Shown: piece after piece, positions 1 to 9,808 of the stretch
Layout: each line of letters begins with the position of its first letter
Position numbering within the stretch: the first letter of the stretch is position 1
Assembly: GCA_917880885.1 (NCBI GenBank)
Contig: OU862928.1
Coordinates: 35,824,962 to 35,888,961, forward strand
Direction: 5' to 3'
DNA length: 64,000 bases
Origin: Limnephilus marmoratus
Taxonomy: Eukaryota; Arthropoda; Insecta; Trichoptera; Limnephilidae
The notes under the pieces: model-generated
The model's database searches: none
What the model was told of the DNA's origin: nothing
What the model saw: the letters and a program-made list of their open reading frames with translations, nothing else
Translations under genes and position numbers: made by a program

Positions 1-454
1 TTATCGGAATATTTTTACAACCAAAAACACAGATCGCAGATCTTATCACGGCTGCAAAAATTTTCAAGGCGATGATGTCATTGACTGCAATATTGAAGGA
101 AGGTCATTCCCGAAACCGGTACAGCAATAATTATTTAAATAAAGTGTTTTCAAACAAATTGATGTGTTTATATTTTATAGCGGAATAAATCATTGAGAAA
201 ACCTCAAATTGTAATATTTAATCACTGAAGAAAATATTAACACAATTTTGGCGGGAAGGGTAGGTCAATCTTTTATGCCGGGTCTTACTTGATTGCCTGG
301 AAAGACATTGCTGTTAAATATTTTTATATGAATATAATAAGTTGATAGGTTTAATTCCTTTTTATTAATTTCTAAATAAAACACTTGTGTTGCAAAGTTT
401 TTTTAACTAAGAAACGACATTTATGTTTATTTATATCACTTTGAACTATGACTT
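1..454. other. unassigned AT-rich DNA
   Basis: I see no ORF with family features, no tRNA-like boxes and no paired termini here, and the stretch does not recur elsewhere in the window. It may be intronic or intergenic host DNA. Confidence 0.4.
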
Positions 455-1040
455 TATATAAATAGACTCGCCATAGTCTCACATACTCGCAAAATAATGT
501 GGCAAGTAAGCAACACTCTTTTGTTTTCAGTAATTTCTTAATTCAAAAGTTATTCATGTATTAAAAAGATAAGCTACATCCACACCGAAGCCAAACTTCC
601 AACTCAAACTTCCAACGCAAGAACTACCCTTCTACACAATCGCACGAAAGTTTGAAGTTAGCCTCAGTGTGGCCGTACCATAAGACAATCAAAGAATGTG
701 TGTTTTTTCTCTAATGACGCTCAAAATTGTCGGACGGGGAACATGAAAATTAATTGTATTGCTTATAATAAGTAATTTGTGCGTATATATAAATGAAATG
801 TTATTTCTTCACGTTTACTACACTGTTTGCCGTGTTTGGAAACATTTTCTCATCACACAGGAGGGCATTTTGGCGCTTTTTAAATGCAATTTTCCTACTG
901 GTAAGACACGACCTTACTCGACGAGTGACAGTTTAGTACTTAAGTACTAGAAATCGAGACTAGTGCAATTGTCTTGCTTTTGACTTCCCACTTTGAGATT
1001 TCTACCCCGCGTCTACAGTATATAACGTCTTTGACTTTGA
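455..1040 (-). repeat. interspersed repeat, copy 1 of a two-copy family
   Basis: This block is the diverged reverse complement of 47490-48345. Shared landmarks include the stretch around ACTCGCCATAGTCTCA and the one around CACAGGAGGGCATTTTGG. The short ORFs in either copy are not conserved between them, so this is repeat rather than gene. Ends and TSD are not resolved, so I cannot name a superfamily. Confidence 0.7.
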
Positions 1041-1854
1041 ATGGTTTTTTCTAACAATCAAATAATAGAATAACAAAACAAATGACAATCGATGATTGCA
1101 TTCTAATTGACATTATAGCATTCAAATTTAAAGGGAATATATTTCCTTTACATGAGTACTAGCTGACCCGGCAAACGTTGTTGTGCAATTTATATATATA
1201 TATTTTTTTTTTCATAAAAAAATAACCAAATTGACCCTCTTGCATCTTGCTGGCATTGTTCACTGTGATAAAAGCACACAAATATATAAATTAAAATAAA
1301 TCATATAAAATTTTGCACGCGCCGTGTTGTGATACATAACAAATGACGCGACGCTTCTCGTGAATGACTTGCGCATGTTTGCATGAAATTTCGACAAGGC
1401 GGACGTAGCGCCATCTGTAATTCAACAACATAAATAAATTCGTTCTTTTTTCAAATACAAACATTTGTTCATACAAATTACTAAAATCACGAAAAAATGG
1501 GAAGGTCACAATTAAAAAAATTGGTGGGTGGGGGTAGGACATCGATATATTAACCATAGATTAGCCCTCCCATACTTAATTCCAATCCCAAAGTGACACC
1601 ATCTACGAGAAATTTCATAATGTAACTACCCATTGAATTCCGTTACATCTCTTGCGAGGCGTAGTTGTTTTACTAGGAGAAATTAAACATTTTTTATCAA
1701 ATGTTACTTTTCTCGATACGCTGCCTCCAATTCATATGTTATTTTTTTATTTTTTTTTTTATTTTTTTATTTTTTTTTTTATTAGTAATAGAGGGTACAT
1801 AAATTACAAATAATTTTTATACAGTAATTAATTACATAGTAGAATATTTGATGT

Positions 1855-1892
1855 ACCCCCATAATTAAGCAAGGCTTGTGTGTATGGGGGGG
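1855..1892 (-). other. LINE 3'-UTR stem-loop
   Basis: ACCCCCATA (from 1855) pairs with TATGGGGGGT (to 1892) around a loop containing AAGC...GCTT. The LINE at 5272-8850 has a stem-loop at the equivalent place with a different stem sequence (ACCCTTCCAT/ATGGAAGGG) but the same kind of loop. RT recognition of such 3' hairpins is known for some LINEs; that role is inferred here. Confidence 0.6.
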
Positions 1893-1920
1893 TGTTATTG
1901 TATTGCTTTTTTTATATCAT

Positions 1921-2706
1921 TCAGTTTAAGTTTTCAGTATAATTTTTGAGGTGAGTTTTAAAATTTTTTATATTGGTATTCATGTTTCTAATTTTTTCTG
2001 GTAATGAATTAAAAAATTTTGCTCCGAGATATTTATGACTCAATTGTCCAATTTTTTTTTTACATTTTGGAGTGGGAAGTATTGATGTTTTTCTTAGACT
2101 TCTGTTATTTTTAAAGGGTGCAACTTGATTTTTAATATTATCTTTATAAATTTGTAATGTAGCATGATAAAAGTATAATGCACTTAATTTTCTGACCTTA
2201 AATTGTTTGAATAAAAGTTCTGACGAATATGAGTAGGGTTTTTTTAAAATTGTTTTTATTATTAATTTTGGTGATATGTAAATTGTTTGTGTTTGATTTT
2301 TATATGTACCGCCCCACCCTATAACGCCGTATTGTATAATTGATTGACAGAAAGCGAAGTATGTGGTTCTAAGTAATTTTTCGTTTAAAATATCTCTTAA
2401 ACATCTAAATATATATGTTAGTTTCCTTATTCTGTTGTTCAGAATATTTATGTGTGGAGACCATTTTAAACGCTGGTCTATTGTTATGCCCAGGTACTTA
2501 ATATCAGTTTTGCTTTCTATTTTTGAACATGATATATTACATTTGTGGTTTTCTGTATTTGTCACAGAGTGGATTATTAAGTTTATTTCTTTAGGTGTTT
2601 CTTGTTTTTTAATGAAAAATGGTAAATAATAGGTTTTTTTAGAATTTAAAGTCAACAGCTTTTTATCAAACCATAATTTTAGTGCATTGATATCTGTATT
2701 TGCCAT
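1921..2706 (-). pseudogene. LINE ORF2 C-terminal fragment (reverse transcriptase thumb and tail)
   Basis: This 261-codon open frame is the C-terminal part of a non-LTR retrotransposon polymerase. It carries the RT segment KYLGITIDQRLKW followed by the usual tail (IQYGVIGWGG, then YLGAKFFNSLPEKIR near the end). The endonuclease, the RT fingers and the YADD box are missing through 5' truncation. At the protein level it resembles the C-terminus of the full ORF2 at 5594-8458 (KYLGVIIDKNLKW, RTFFNRLPEEIR), but it belongs to a different subfamily. It cannot make a working enzyme. Clade is probably Jockey/CR1-like, inferred from style. Confidence 0.85.
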
Positions 2707-3329
2707 ATGTTATGTACAATTGTTTTTAAATATTCATATAACTGATTAAATTGTTAATAATAAAGTCCGCGATAGCTCATACATAAAATATTTCTAACTG
2801 TCTGAAATTTGTGTTTTAAAAATGATCTTCACAAAGCTAGTAATTCCGTTAACTTGCTGGAACTTTAACTTAACGCGAATTTGCTGGAACACAAATTAGC
2901 TCCATGCAGACCAACTAAAGGTGCAAACCAATGCTTTTTGCGATCTTTTGACCGTGAGATAATAGATTTTCTTTTTGATAAATGTTTTCGTAAACCAATA
3001 CTTTTGGTTCCGGTGTCATTTTTAAGACCTACACGTCCTGTCTAGATATGCTTGGTCGAAGGGGTAGGAGGATGAAAATTTGGTGTTTTAGGTATTTTTT
3101 GATGCTACACAAAAAAAAATTTAAAAAAATAGAAAAAAAAATTTGGATAGGGAGGGAAACCCTAATCACCTAACGGTATGAAATATTAATTATTATTTTT
3201 AATTGTAAAACTAATGTTTTTAAGACAAGATTTTTTTATGCATAGCACAAAGGGTAACAATTATTATAAGCAATAATTATCAGCCTGAAACACTCATCAA
3301 CATTGAAAAATCTTCCGAGAAAAGATACA

Positions 3330-3403
3330 TGACGCCAACGGGACTTGAACCCGTGTCCTCTCGATTGCCGGTCGATTGCTCTTGACCACTGAGCTATGGC
3401 GGC
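3330..3403 (-). tRNA. tRNA-Ala(GGC)-like gene or pseudogene, arm 1
   Basis: 74 nt folding as a cloverleaf. The acceptor stem has six of seven pairs, the D arm is GCTC/GAGC, the anticodon stem is short, and the T arm is a perfect ACGGG-TTCAAGT-CCCGT. The A box (TAGCTCAGTGG) and B box (GGTTCAAGTCC) are consensus, so pol III could transcribe it. The anticodon loop CCGGCAA puts GGC at 34-36 but has C instead of U at 33, and animals decode Ala with an AGC tRNA. A tRNA-derived repeat component is therefore more likely than a working tRNA. Confidence 0.6.
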
Positions 3404-3756
3404 TTATCTCGTACCCGCCAAATGATTCAATATATGCTAGTGTTTCATTCAACAATTACTGCTTATTATATTTTTTTTCCACCTGAAAACTTTGTGCTAT
3501 GCATAAAAAAATCTTGTCTTAAAAACATTAGTTTTACAATTAAAAATAATAATTAATATTTGACAAGTTTAAGTATTTCCCCAATAAAATGAAGACATAA
3601 TTTGTCTCGACGCCACCTAGCGAGGGACTTAACACTTACAATGTTTCTCTCGCAAAAATAAAGTTGGTTGTTTTCAGGTGGAAAAAAAATATAATAAGCA
3701 GTAATTGTTGAATGAAACACTAGCATATATTGAATCATTTGGCGGGTACGAGATAA

Positions 3757-3830
3757 GCCGCCATAGCTCAGTGGTCAAGAGCAATCGACCGGCAATCGAG
3801 AGGACACGGGTTCAAGTCCCGTTGGCGTCA
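3757..3830 (+). tRNA. tRNA-Ala(GGC)-like gene or pseudogene, arm 2
   Basis: Exact inverted copy of the tRNA-like sequence at 3330-3403, in the opposite arm of the same foldback. It keeps the same consensus A and B boxes, the same acceptor mismatch and the same non-standard C33. Convergent or divergent pol III transcription of both arms could give a self-complementary RNA. Confidence 0.6.
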
Positions 3831-4036
3831 TGTATCTTTTCTCGGAAGATTTTTCAATGTTGATGAGTGTTTCAGGCTGATAATTATTGCTTATAATAAT
3901 TGTTACGGTATGAAATATACTTAACAACCTATTCTCATACCTACCAAATATACATAAAAAACTTTGTAAAAGTTGGTTGAGCCGTTTCGGAGGAGTGCGA
4001 CCACAAACACCATGACACGAGATTTTTGTATATATA

Positions 4037-4798
4037 CTAACTGACCTGACAAACGTTGTTCTGCCATATAAATTATTTCTAGTGAATATTTTGGTTGTTA
4101 TATAAAAAATAACAAATGTATTGTAAGTGTGTGGGGATGGGATCTATGACAGAAAGAGGAATGGAGCGCTGTAGACGATGACCGCTGATAAAAACAAAAA
4201 AAAACTCCAACTAGGAAAATGAAATAAAGAAAATCAGTATGAATTTCGAAGAGCAATTGAGTGTACGATATTTTTTGTCAGTCCGTCTTTAGCCAATACT
4301 AAGCTCGATGGTGTGCCCCTGCGAGAACATGATGTCGAATGAAATATCAAAATGACGCGACGCTTCTCGTGAATATCTTGTGCATGTGTGGATGAAAAAT
4401 GCAAATTCCGATGAGAAGGACGTAGCACCATCCGTCATTCAACAACATAAATAATTTCGTTCTGTTTGAAATACGAAAGACGGTTAAATTTGTTCACACA
4501 AAAATACTAAAATCGCAATTAAAAAATGGGAGGGTGGGAGTAGGAGAGTTAAAATTTGGGGTTATGGGTATTTTTTGATGCCAATTTAAAAAAAAAAAAC
4601 ACAAAGAAAAAATTGTAAAAAAAATAGTATTATTTTTTCCGGATAGGGACACTCTAATCACCTAGCGGTATGAAATATACTTTAAAACCTATTCTCATAC
4701 CTACCAAATATACATGAAAAAATTTAAAAAACATCGGTCAAGCCGTTTCGGAGGAGTGCGACCACAAACACCGTGACACGAGATTTTTATATATAAGA
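4037..4798 (-). mobile_element. Helitron-like non-autonomous element, copy 2 (uninterrupted)
   Basis: Read on the minus strand it starts TCTTATATATAAAAA at 4798 and ends ...GTTAG at 4037, with A and T flanks (4036, 4799) and no TSD. This is Helitron grammar with the CTAG end mutated to TTAG. At 762 bp it is the reference copy that exposes the insertions in copy 1. Copy 1 lies directly head-to-tail beside it. No coding capacity. Confidence 0.7.
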
Positions 4799-4875
4799 TA
4801 TAGATTGTTAACCAATCACTTTCCTTTTAAGGGTCCCAACTAAATGTACATACACGTATTAAGCATTTAGATATA

Positions 4876-5261
4876 CAACGTGTCCGGAAACTCGTAGTAC
4901 AAGCGGGAAACTGGTGAATCTACATCACATAGAGAACCCAAAAAACTTTTTTTTTTCGATCTGAGCATTTCGATTTTAATATATTTTTTTTTTCTATTTT
5001 TCAATTTTTTCGGCAACTAAAGGGTTAAAAAAATTTTTGAGCCCGGTTTACCCTTCGTTGCATTTTATAAGACATTACACAGCTGAAATCAACCCCCTAG
5101 TGAAATTTTTTTTCAAATTTAACCTAAAAAATTCCAACTTAGGACCCGATTTACTCGAAAACGAAAGCTCTAATCAAAAAAAGTTAAACCATAAAATCGA
5201 CTCCAAATGTGATGTGGATTCTCCAGTTTCCCGCTTGTACTACGAGTTTCCGGACACCTTG
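4876..5261. mobile_element. TA-flanked MITE (Tc1/mariner type)
   Basis: 386 bp with long, nearly perfect terminal inverted repeats. The left end begins CAACGTGTCCGGAAACTCG and the right end is its complement. Both are flanked by TA (4874-4875, 5262-5263). TIRs extend about 45 bp. No transposase ORF, so it is a non-autonomous derivative. Confidence 0.8.
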
Positions 5262-5267
5262 TATATA

Positions 5268-5329
<62 letters not shown>

Positions 5330-5404
5330 TTATTGCAACATTTATTATAATTACAATTTTACAACAAATATATAATCTTTTTTTTACAGGTATTTTTTTT
5401 TACT

Positions 5405-5443
5405 ACCCTTCCATTTAAAGCATTTGCTTGTGTATGGAAGGGG
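5405..5443 (-). other. LINE 3'-UTR stem-loop
   Basis: ACCCTTCCAT pairs with ATGGAAGGG(G) around a loop that itself contains AAGC...GCTT. Position and shape match the hairpin at 1855-1892, while the paired bases differ. Confidence 0.6.
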
Positions 5444-5593
5444 AGTGTACATAAATGCTATTAGTTATATAAGTTAGTACTTAAATAATTAATTGTACAT
5501 AAATATATGTGAGCTGCAGTATTTGTTTGATAATGGTGTGAATTTTTTTAAAAAAAGAAAGAATGTAATGGAAAACTAAGGATATTTGTAAGA

Positions 5594-8458
5594 TTAATTG
5601 ACAGTAATTTTTTTCTTAAGAATATTTTTAAAATGTCTCTTGACAGAGAGCAGTATTCGGGTTTTATCATTAATGCTTCTGATTTCTTCTGGTAGACGAT
5701 TGAAAAAAGTTCTTCCCTGGTAAGTATAATGATGCTGTGCAAAAGACGTATTTAGTTTTGGGCATAGAAAAACATGTTTAAGTCGAGTTCTGTTTTCATT
5801 TAAAAATGGATATTTATCTTTTTCCTTTATAATTTGAATCAATGAATTTTTAATATATAAATCTTTAAATGTGGGTACTTGAAATTCTTCAAACAGGCGT
5901 TCTGTTGGGTAGTCTAAGGATTTTTTTAATATAATTTTAATAATTGTCCTTTGTACAATTTCTATTGGAAGAAGGTTACATTTATACGCGGATCCCCAAC
6001 TAATAATAGCGTATTGTAGAGTGGATTGAACTAAGGCATAGTAGATTAAATATAGATTTTTTATCGACAGAAAATTTCTAATTCTTAAAAATATATATAT
6101 TAATTTTCTGATTTTGTTTACTACTTGACATATTTGTTCCTTCCATTTCAGATTTTTGTCGATAATTACTCCGAGATATTTAATTTTATTTGTTGTTTTT
6201 AATATTGTACAGTTTGATTTGCAATAATTTTGGCTATGAATTTTAGTATTATCGTGTATGACAATGTTAAAATTTTTGGGAGCATCGTTTGGATGGATTG
6301 CAAATGGAATTACAAATGTCTTTTCACTATTTAGTGATAGTAAATTAGTGTCGAAAAAATTCTTAAGCGTGTTGATGTCTTCTGTGGCCTTTAATTCTAC
6401 ATTTTCCCAAGTCTTTTCACTTATTATTAATACTGTATCGTCGGCGTATGATGTAATTTGACCATTTAAATGTTGAAAAAAAATATCATTTACATATATG
6501 GTAAAAAAAATTGGTCCAAGCACTGTACCTTGCGGGATTCCAAAGCTTGAAATCTCTTGATCACTATTAACATGATTGATTTTTACCACTTGAGGGCGGT
6601 TTTTTAAGTAGTTTGTGATCCATTTAATCGCGTTGCCTTTAATGCCAATATCATTTAATTTTTTTAATAGCTTCTCATGGGATATGCTATCGAATGCCTT
6701 TCTGAGGTCAATAAATATACCCGCACATTTTTTACCTTTATCTAATGATTCGTAAATGTATGAAGTTACGTTAGCAATGGCATCTTGTGTGCTGAGCGAT
6801 TTAATAAAACCAAACTGGTTTTTGTGTAGTATTTTATTACTATCTAGGAAATTTACCAATTGTTTTTTTACTATTTTTTCAAATATCTTTCCTATGTTAG
6901 AAATTAGACAAATTGGGCGATAATTCGTTACTTGTTGCGGATCACCAGATTTGTAAATAGGTGAGATTATTGTGTTTTTGTAATTCATTGGAAATATTCC
7001 TTTCGTTAAACTCAAGTTTATTAAATGAGTGATGGGTTTTATTAAGTAAGATTTCATAGATTTTAACATTTGTGCCGTAATAGAATCAAAACCGGGAGAC
7101 GAACCTCCTTTCATATTTTCTATTATTTTTAAGATTTCACATTCTGTTGTTATTTCAAATGTTGAAAGTATATTACGTTTCTGTAATTTTTTATTTTTTT
7201 GTTTTTCTGGGTTAGAAGGCTTATGAATATTTTTCGCAAGATTTTTTCCAACATTTGCAAAGAAGGAATTAAATATGTTTGCACATTGTTTAGGCTGTAA
7301 ATTGGCATCTATAATTTTTTTATCATGTTCAATGTACTTAATATTTTGTGTTTTTTTTGTATTGTCTATGGCCAAATTCACAGTTTTCCACATTTGTTTA
7401 TGGTTATTTTCTGAAGATAATATTTTATTTTTAAAGAACTCTTCCTTACTTTTTTTAATATAAGATGTTAATTTATTTTTATATTTTTTATAAAAAATAT
7501 ATGCTTTTTCATCATGGGGATTTTTTAAAGTTGTTTTATAAAGTTTTTCTTTGTTTCTGATAGATATTATAAGTCCTTTGGTAATCCAAGGTTTTAAACA
7601 TCTTAATTTTGATTTTATGTGTATTATTATTTCAGTTGTCGAATTTTTAATGTGTTGTGACAGGATTTTTTCAAAGTTTTTCGAACATATTTCGGTATCA
7701 TCACTCTTTAAAACATTGTTCCAATTTTCCATTTTTAGTTTTTCAGAGAGAATAGTCATGTCTATTGTTGATTTTTTGGGTACTAAATTATGTTTTTTAT
7801 GTTTAATATTATTATTATACAGAAGTAAGCATGAATGATGATCAGTTATGTTAGTTTTCCAAACAATTGATTTTAGTTTGTGAAGATCTTTAATGTTTAC
7901 GTTTGCCCAAATGTGATCTAAACAAGATGGAGTATGTTCTTTTATTTCTCTAGTATTTTTATTTATGCAAGATATGAAATTTTGTTCAGTCATACAATTG
8001 ATGTATTCAGTTTTGTTACTATTTTCTATTTTTTCATTAATGTTCACATTAAAATCACCCACCACGAAGCAGAGTTTATTTTTTAATTTAAATAATATGT
8101 ATTTGAGGTCATTAATAAACGTAATAATACTTGAGCCATGCGTTCTATAGATAGCTATTAAATGATATATTGATTTGCCGAGTTTGAAATGTACTTCGAT
8201 GCAGTTTACCAAATGTATTGGGTGTTCTATAATGTTAACAATACTAAATTTATTATTTGCAAATATTATTATTCCCGAATTTTTGTTGATATCTACTTTG
8301 GTAGAAATATAATTGTACTCCGGTAAGTGATAAGACGGTGACTCAGCGTTTGTAAATGTTTCAGTTAACACTATGATGTCCGGCTTTTTAATTAAATTAT
8401 TTATTTTTAGAATTAGTTCATCTAAATTTTTCTGAATGCTACGGATGTTTATGTGCAT
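5594..8458 (-). CDS. LINE ORF2: endonuclease and reverse transcriptase, 954 aa
   Basis: The protein should nick target DNA and reverse-transcribe its own RNA there. An N-terminal APE-type endonuclease shows NIR at residues 4-6, VLTET near 30, GDFN near 132 and a DHH box near 204. The central RT domain (about 430-720) shows SSPGFDS, FIDLRKAFDSI, GIPQGTVLGP and the catalytic YADD near 670. The C-terminal tail contains IISWGSAYK and ends with a RTFFNRLPEEIR segment. The start at 8458 is the first Met; the frame is open for only about 20 more codons upstream, and this Met keeps the endonuclease Asn. All catalytic motifs are present and there is no frameshift. Clade is probably Jockey/CR1-like. 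Confidence 0.9.
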   Translation of the reverse strand: MHINIRSIQKNLDELILKINNLIKKPDIIVLTETFTNAESPSYHLPEYNYISTKVDINKNSGIIIFANNKFSIVNIIEHPIHLVNCIEVHFKLGKSIYHLIAIYRTHGSSIITFINDLKYILFKLKNKLCFVVGDFNVNINEKIENSNKTEYINCMTEQNFISCINKNTREIKEHTPSCLDHIWANVNIKDLHKLKSIVWKTNITDHHSCLLLYNNNIKHKKHNLVPKKSTIDMTILSEKLKMENWNNVLKSDDTEICSKNFEKILSQHIKNSTTEIIIHIKSKLRCLKPWITKGLIISIRNKEKLYKTTLKNPHDEKAYIFYKKYKNKLTSYIKKSKEEFFKNKILSSENNHKQMWKTVNLAIDNTKKTQNIKYIEHDKKIIDANLQPKQCANIFNSFFANVGKNLAKNIHKPSNPEKQKNKKLQKRNILSTFEITTECEILKIIENMKGGSSPGFDSITAQMLKSMKSYLIKPITHLINLSLTKGIFPMNYKNTIISPIYKSGDPQQVTNYRPICLISNIGKIFEKIVKKQLVNFLDSNKILHKNQFGFIKSLSTQDAIANVTSYIYESLDKGKKCAGIFIDLRKAFDSISHEKLLKKLNDIGIKGNAIKWITNYLKNRPQVVKINHVNSDQEISSFGIPQGTVLGPIFFTIYVNDIFFQHLNGQITSYADDTVLIISEKTWENVELKATEDINTLKNFFDTNLLSLNSEKTFVIPFAIHPNDAPKNFNIVIHDNTKIHSQNYCKSNCTILKTTNKIKYLGVIIDKNLKWKEQICQVVNKIRKLIYIFLRIRNFLSIKNLYLIYYALVQSTLQYAIISWGSAYKCNLLPIEIVQRTIIKIILKKSLDYPTERLFEEFQVPTFKDLYIKNSLIQIIKEKDKYPFLNENRTRLKHVFLCPKLNTSFAQHHYTYQGRTFFNRLPEEIRSINDKTRILLSVKRHFKNILKKKITVN

Positions 8459-8624
8459 AATAATTATATCATTGATGTTTTTAGAAATAATTTTGTTACA
8501 TGAATCAGTACAAATACATTAATATTCTTGAATTTTAATATTTAATTCTAATTCGCTATTTAAGAAATCATCCATTTAATTAATGTATTTTGCAAAATTA
8601 TATATAATTTTTTATTTTTTTTTT

Positions 8625-8843
8625 TTATTCAATGTCGTAGTTTATTCTTTCTTTGGCTAATTTAAGCATGTAAGAACGGAACTTACATGTTTCGCTGTTT
8701 GTTCGGTGGTCTATTTCATTCATTTTACTGTTGAAGGAGTTTATTTCTTTCTTCTTGTTAGCTGAGTGACAGTTAGCGCATTTGGGCGGCAGTTCCAGGG
8801 ATTTACACTCGGAGATGGGATGATCTTCTGAACAGTGATACAA
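8625..8843 (-). pseudogene. LINE ORF1 C-terminal fragment with zinc-knuckle-like motif
   Basis: A 72-codon open frame upstream of ORF2. It shows spaced cysteines and histidines of a gag-like knuckle (C-S-E-D-H, C near 12, then CANCHS), followed by a DHRT...C..Y tail of the type seen in insect LINE ORF1 proteins. ORF1 proteins bind the element RNA. The N-terminal part is missing because the copy is 5'-truncated near 8850, so this stub is unlikely to be translated usefully. Confidence 0.65.
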
Positions 8844-8850
8844 GTATATG

Positions 8851-9056
8851 ATACAAGTTTTGATACAAGTTTTCCCCGTCTTCTTATCTTCTCGTCTTTT
8901 GTGTGGAATAATATTTTGCGAAAATTATTCTTTTTTTGTTAAGATTTGTACCAAAGTGAAAACCAATTTCTTTGTAGTGTAATAATATACGAACATTTTT
9001 GCACATAAAATGACCTCTGTTTATGGAGTCCTATTTTATTCATATACACTATAATT
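8851..9056. other. unassigned
   Basis: AT-rich junction between the LINE 5' break and an RTE-like fragment. I see no supported feature. Confidence 0.3.
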
Positions 9057-9310
9057 ATCGAGATTTGGGCATACAGAGCGAATAAACGAAGAAAGGAGTG
9101 AAAGGAGAATATATGACACAAATGTGAATGATAGAAGAAGTCGGGGATGCCCGAGGAAGTCATGCCATGATTGAGTCAAGAGTCAGAATAATATATGAGA
9201 CGATGTACGAATGTGAATGAGGCAAGAAGCATTTGCCAAGACCGAGTTGTTTGGCGGTTCGTCCCCTCTGCCTACCCCTGCAGCGAACAGCATGATGGTT
9301 AGTTAGTTGG
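9057..9310 (+). mobile_element. RTE-like LINE 3' fragment
   Basis: Decayed coding sequence for the extreme C-terminus of an RTE-like endonuclease-RT, plus its 3' UTR. It matches the segments at 35200-35505 (+), 31016-31590 (-) and 51890-52335 (-). Shared landmarks are GAAGAAGTCGGGG, GCCCGAGGAAG and the final CTGCCTACCCCT...GATGGTTAG. It is truncated and full of stops. Confidence 0.7.
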
Positions 9311-9534
9311 TTAGTTTTACAATTACCGAATAGTTTTTCGAAGATTACCTCAATTATAGAGAATGCGATTTGTAATTTTGGTATTATTTACATTCAAACG
9401 CTACTAGTTCTGAGGGGGTACTTCTCGATAACAAACTGGTTTATTATGAGTTAACGTATTTACAATAATTATGCTACAAGTCACATGAACTGTCTATACT
9501 AGCGGCTAATTGAATCTAAGCATTTCAATTTGGG

Positions 9535-9808
9535 GGCGGGAATGGGTACCGCCGCCCCGGGAACCTTTATTTTAGCAGGGGTGCCCGGGTTCATGGGGTG
9601 AGGTTTGTCTAGGTCTTGGAGGTGGATGACCAGGACATACTGAACCCTAGATTCCTACCAACCCCTTAAACCCTTTTCCTTCCCAGAACTCTCCTCTCCT
9701 TCCCTTCCTTAAAAAAACCCTCCACACAGCATCCCCAAAGATGACATAGGCCCTGAGGGAAATTATTTTCCTCAGGGCCTCCTGTGTGGAGCTCATGTAA
9801 AAAAAAAA
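9535..9808 (+). mobile_element. SINE-like element body with CATGT(A)10 tail
   Basis: A GC-richer body (CCCGGGAACC, GGGTGCCCGGG) ending in CTCATGTAAAAAAAAAA. The final CATGT plus A-tract is the same 3' end as the tRNA-headed SINE at 39391-39796, although the bodies differ. That suggests both use the same LINE machinery. A related fragment lies in reverse at 34205-34300. No A/B-box head was found. Confidence 0.55.

Larger units (their letters stand above)
1738..2760 (-). mobile_element. 5'-truncated LINE with A/T-rich tail
   Basis: A minus-strand LINE 3' end. The plus-strand T-rich tract at about 1741-1785 is the poly(A)-like tail. About 70 nt further inside is a 3'-UTR hairpin (1855-1892), and then the ORF2 C-terminus. 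The 5' truncation lies near 2760. Confidence 0.8.
1540..3060. mobile_element. unclassified insertion with 9-bp TSD
   Basis: The 9-bp string GGGGTAGGA occurs at 1531-1539 and 3061-3069, flanking sequence absent from the sister Helitron copy at 4037-4798. That makes it a target-site duplication. A 9-bp TSD would fit a Mutator-like element, but I see no convincing terminal inverted repeat, so the class stays open. A LINE 3' fragment lies inside it. Confidence 0.55.
3187..3904. mobile_element. foldback element with two tRNA-Ala-like genes
   Basis: A perfect 14-bp TSD (ACGGTATGAAATAT at 3173-3186 and 3905-3918) brackets this 718-bp insertion in a Helitron copy. Its order is A (3187-3257), B (3258-3490), A' (about 3491-3556, reverse complement of A), C (unique, 3557-3669), B' (3670-3904, reverse complement of B). 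Where I compared them base by base, B and B' are identical over about 230 bp, and each holds a tRNA-like gene. There is no poly(A). A TSD this long suggests target-primed (LINE-type) integration, perhaps with twin priming, rather than a transposase; that is inference. Confidence 0.8.
1159..4036 (-). mobile_element. Helitron-like non-autonomous element, copy 1 (interrupted)
   Basis: Read on the minus strand the element ends in CTAG followed by T, and the plus-strand end reads CTAGCTGACCCGGCAAACG. A short GGCA/TGCC-type hairpin sits just inside that end. Its 5' part (minus) contains CTCGTGTCA and abuts the 3' end of a second copy. The A|T flank, CTAG terminus and subterminal hairpin are Helitron signs. 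Compared with the intact copy at 4037-4798 it carries two insertions, 1540-3060 and 3187-3904. It encodes no Rep/helicase, so it would depend on an autonomous partner. Confidence 0.65.
5272..8850 (-). mobile_element. LINE, minus strand, 5'-truncated in ORF1, ORF2 intact
   Basis: On the minus strand the order is partial ORF1 (8843 to 8625), a 167-nt spacer, complete ORF2 (8458 to 5594), a 3' UTR with hairpin (5405-5443), and a pure poly(A) tail seen as 56 T at 5272-5327. The pure tail and undamaged 954-codon ORF2 suggest a recent insertion. The 5' break lies inside ORF1 near 8850, beside short direct repeats of GATACAAGT. Confidence 0.85.

Noticed and set aside
3330..3830. Functional tRNA-Ala genes
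   Set aside because: C at position 33, an acceptor mismatch, a GGC anticodon not expected for animal Ala, and location in a mobile inverted repeat all argue for tRNA-derived repeat parts.
5037..5418. ORFs with poly-Phe stretch
   Set aside because: They translate the 56-nt T run (a LINE poly(A) tail) and a MITE; no protein family. The poly-Phe ORF at 54240-54464 is rejected for the same reason.
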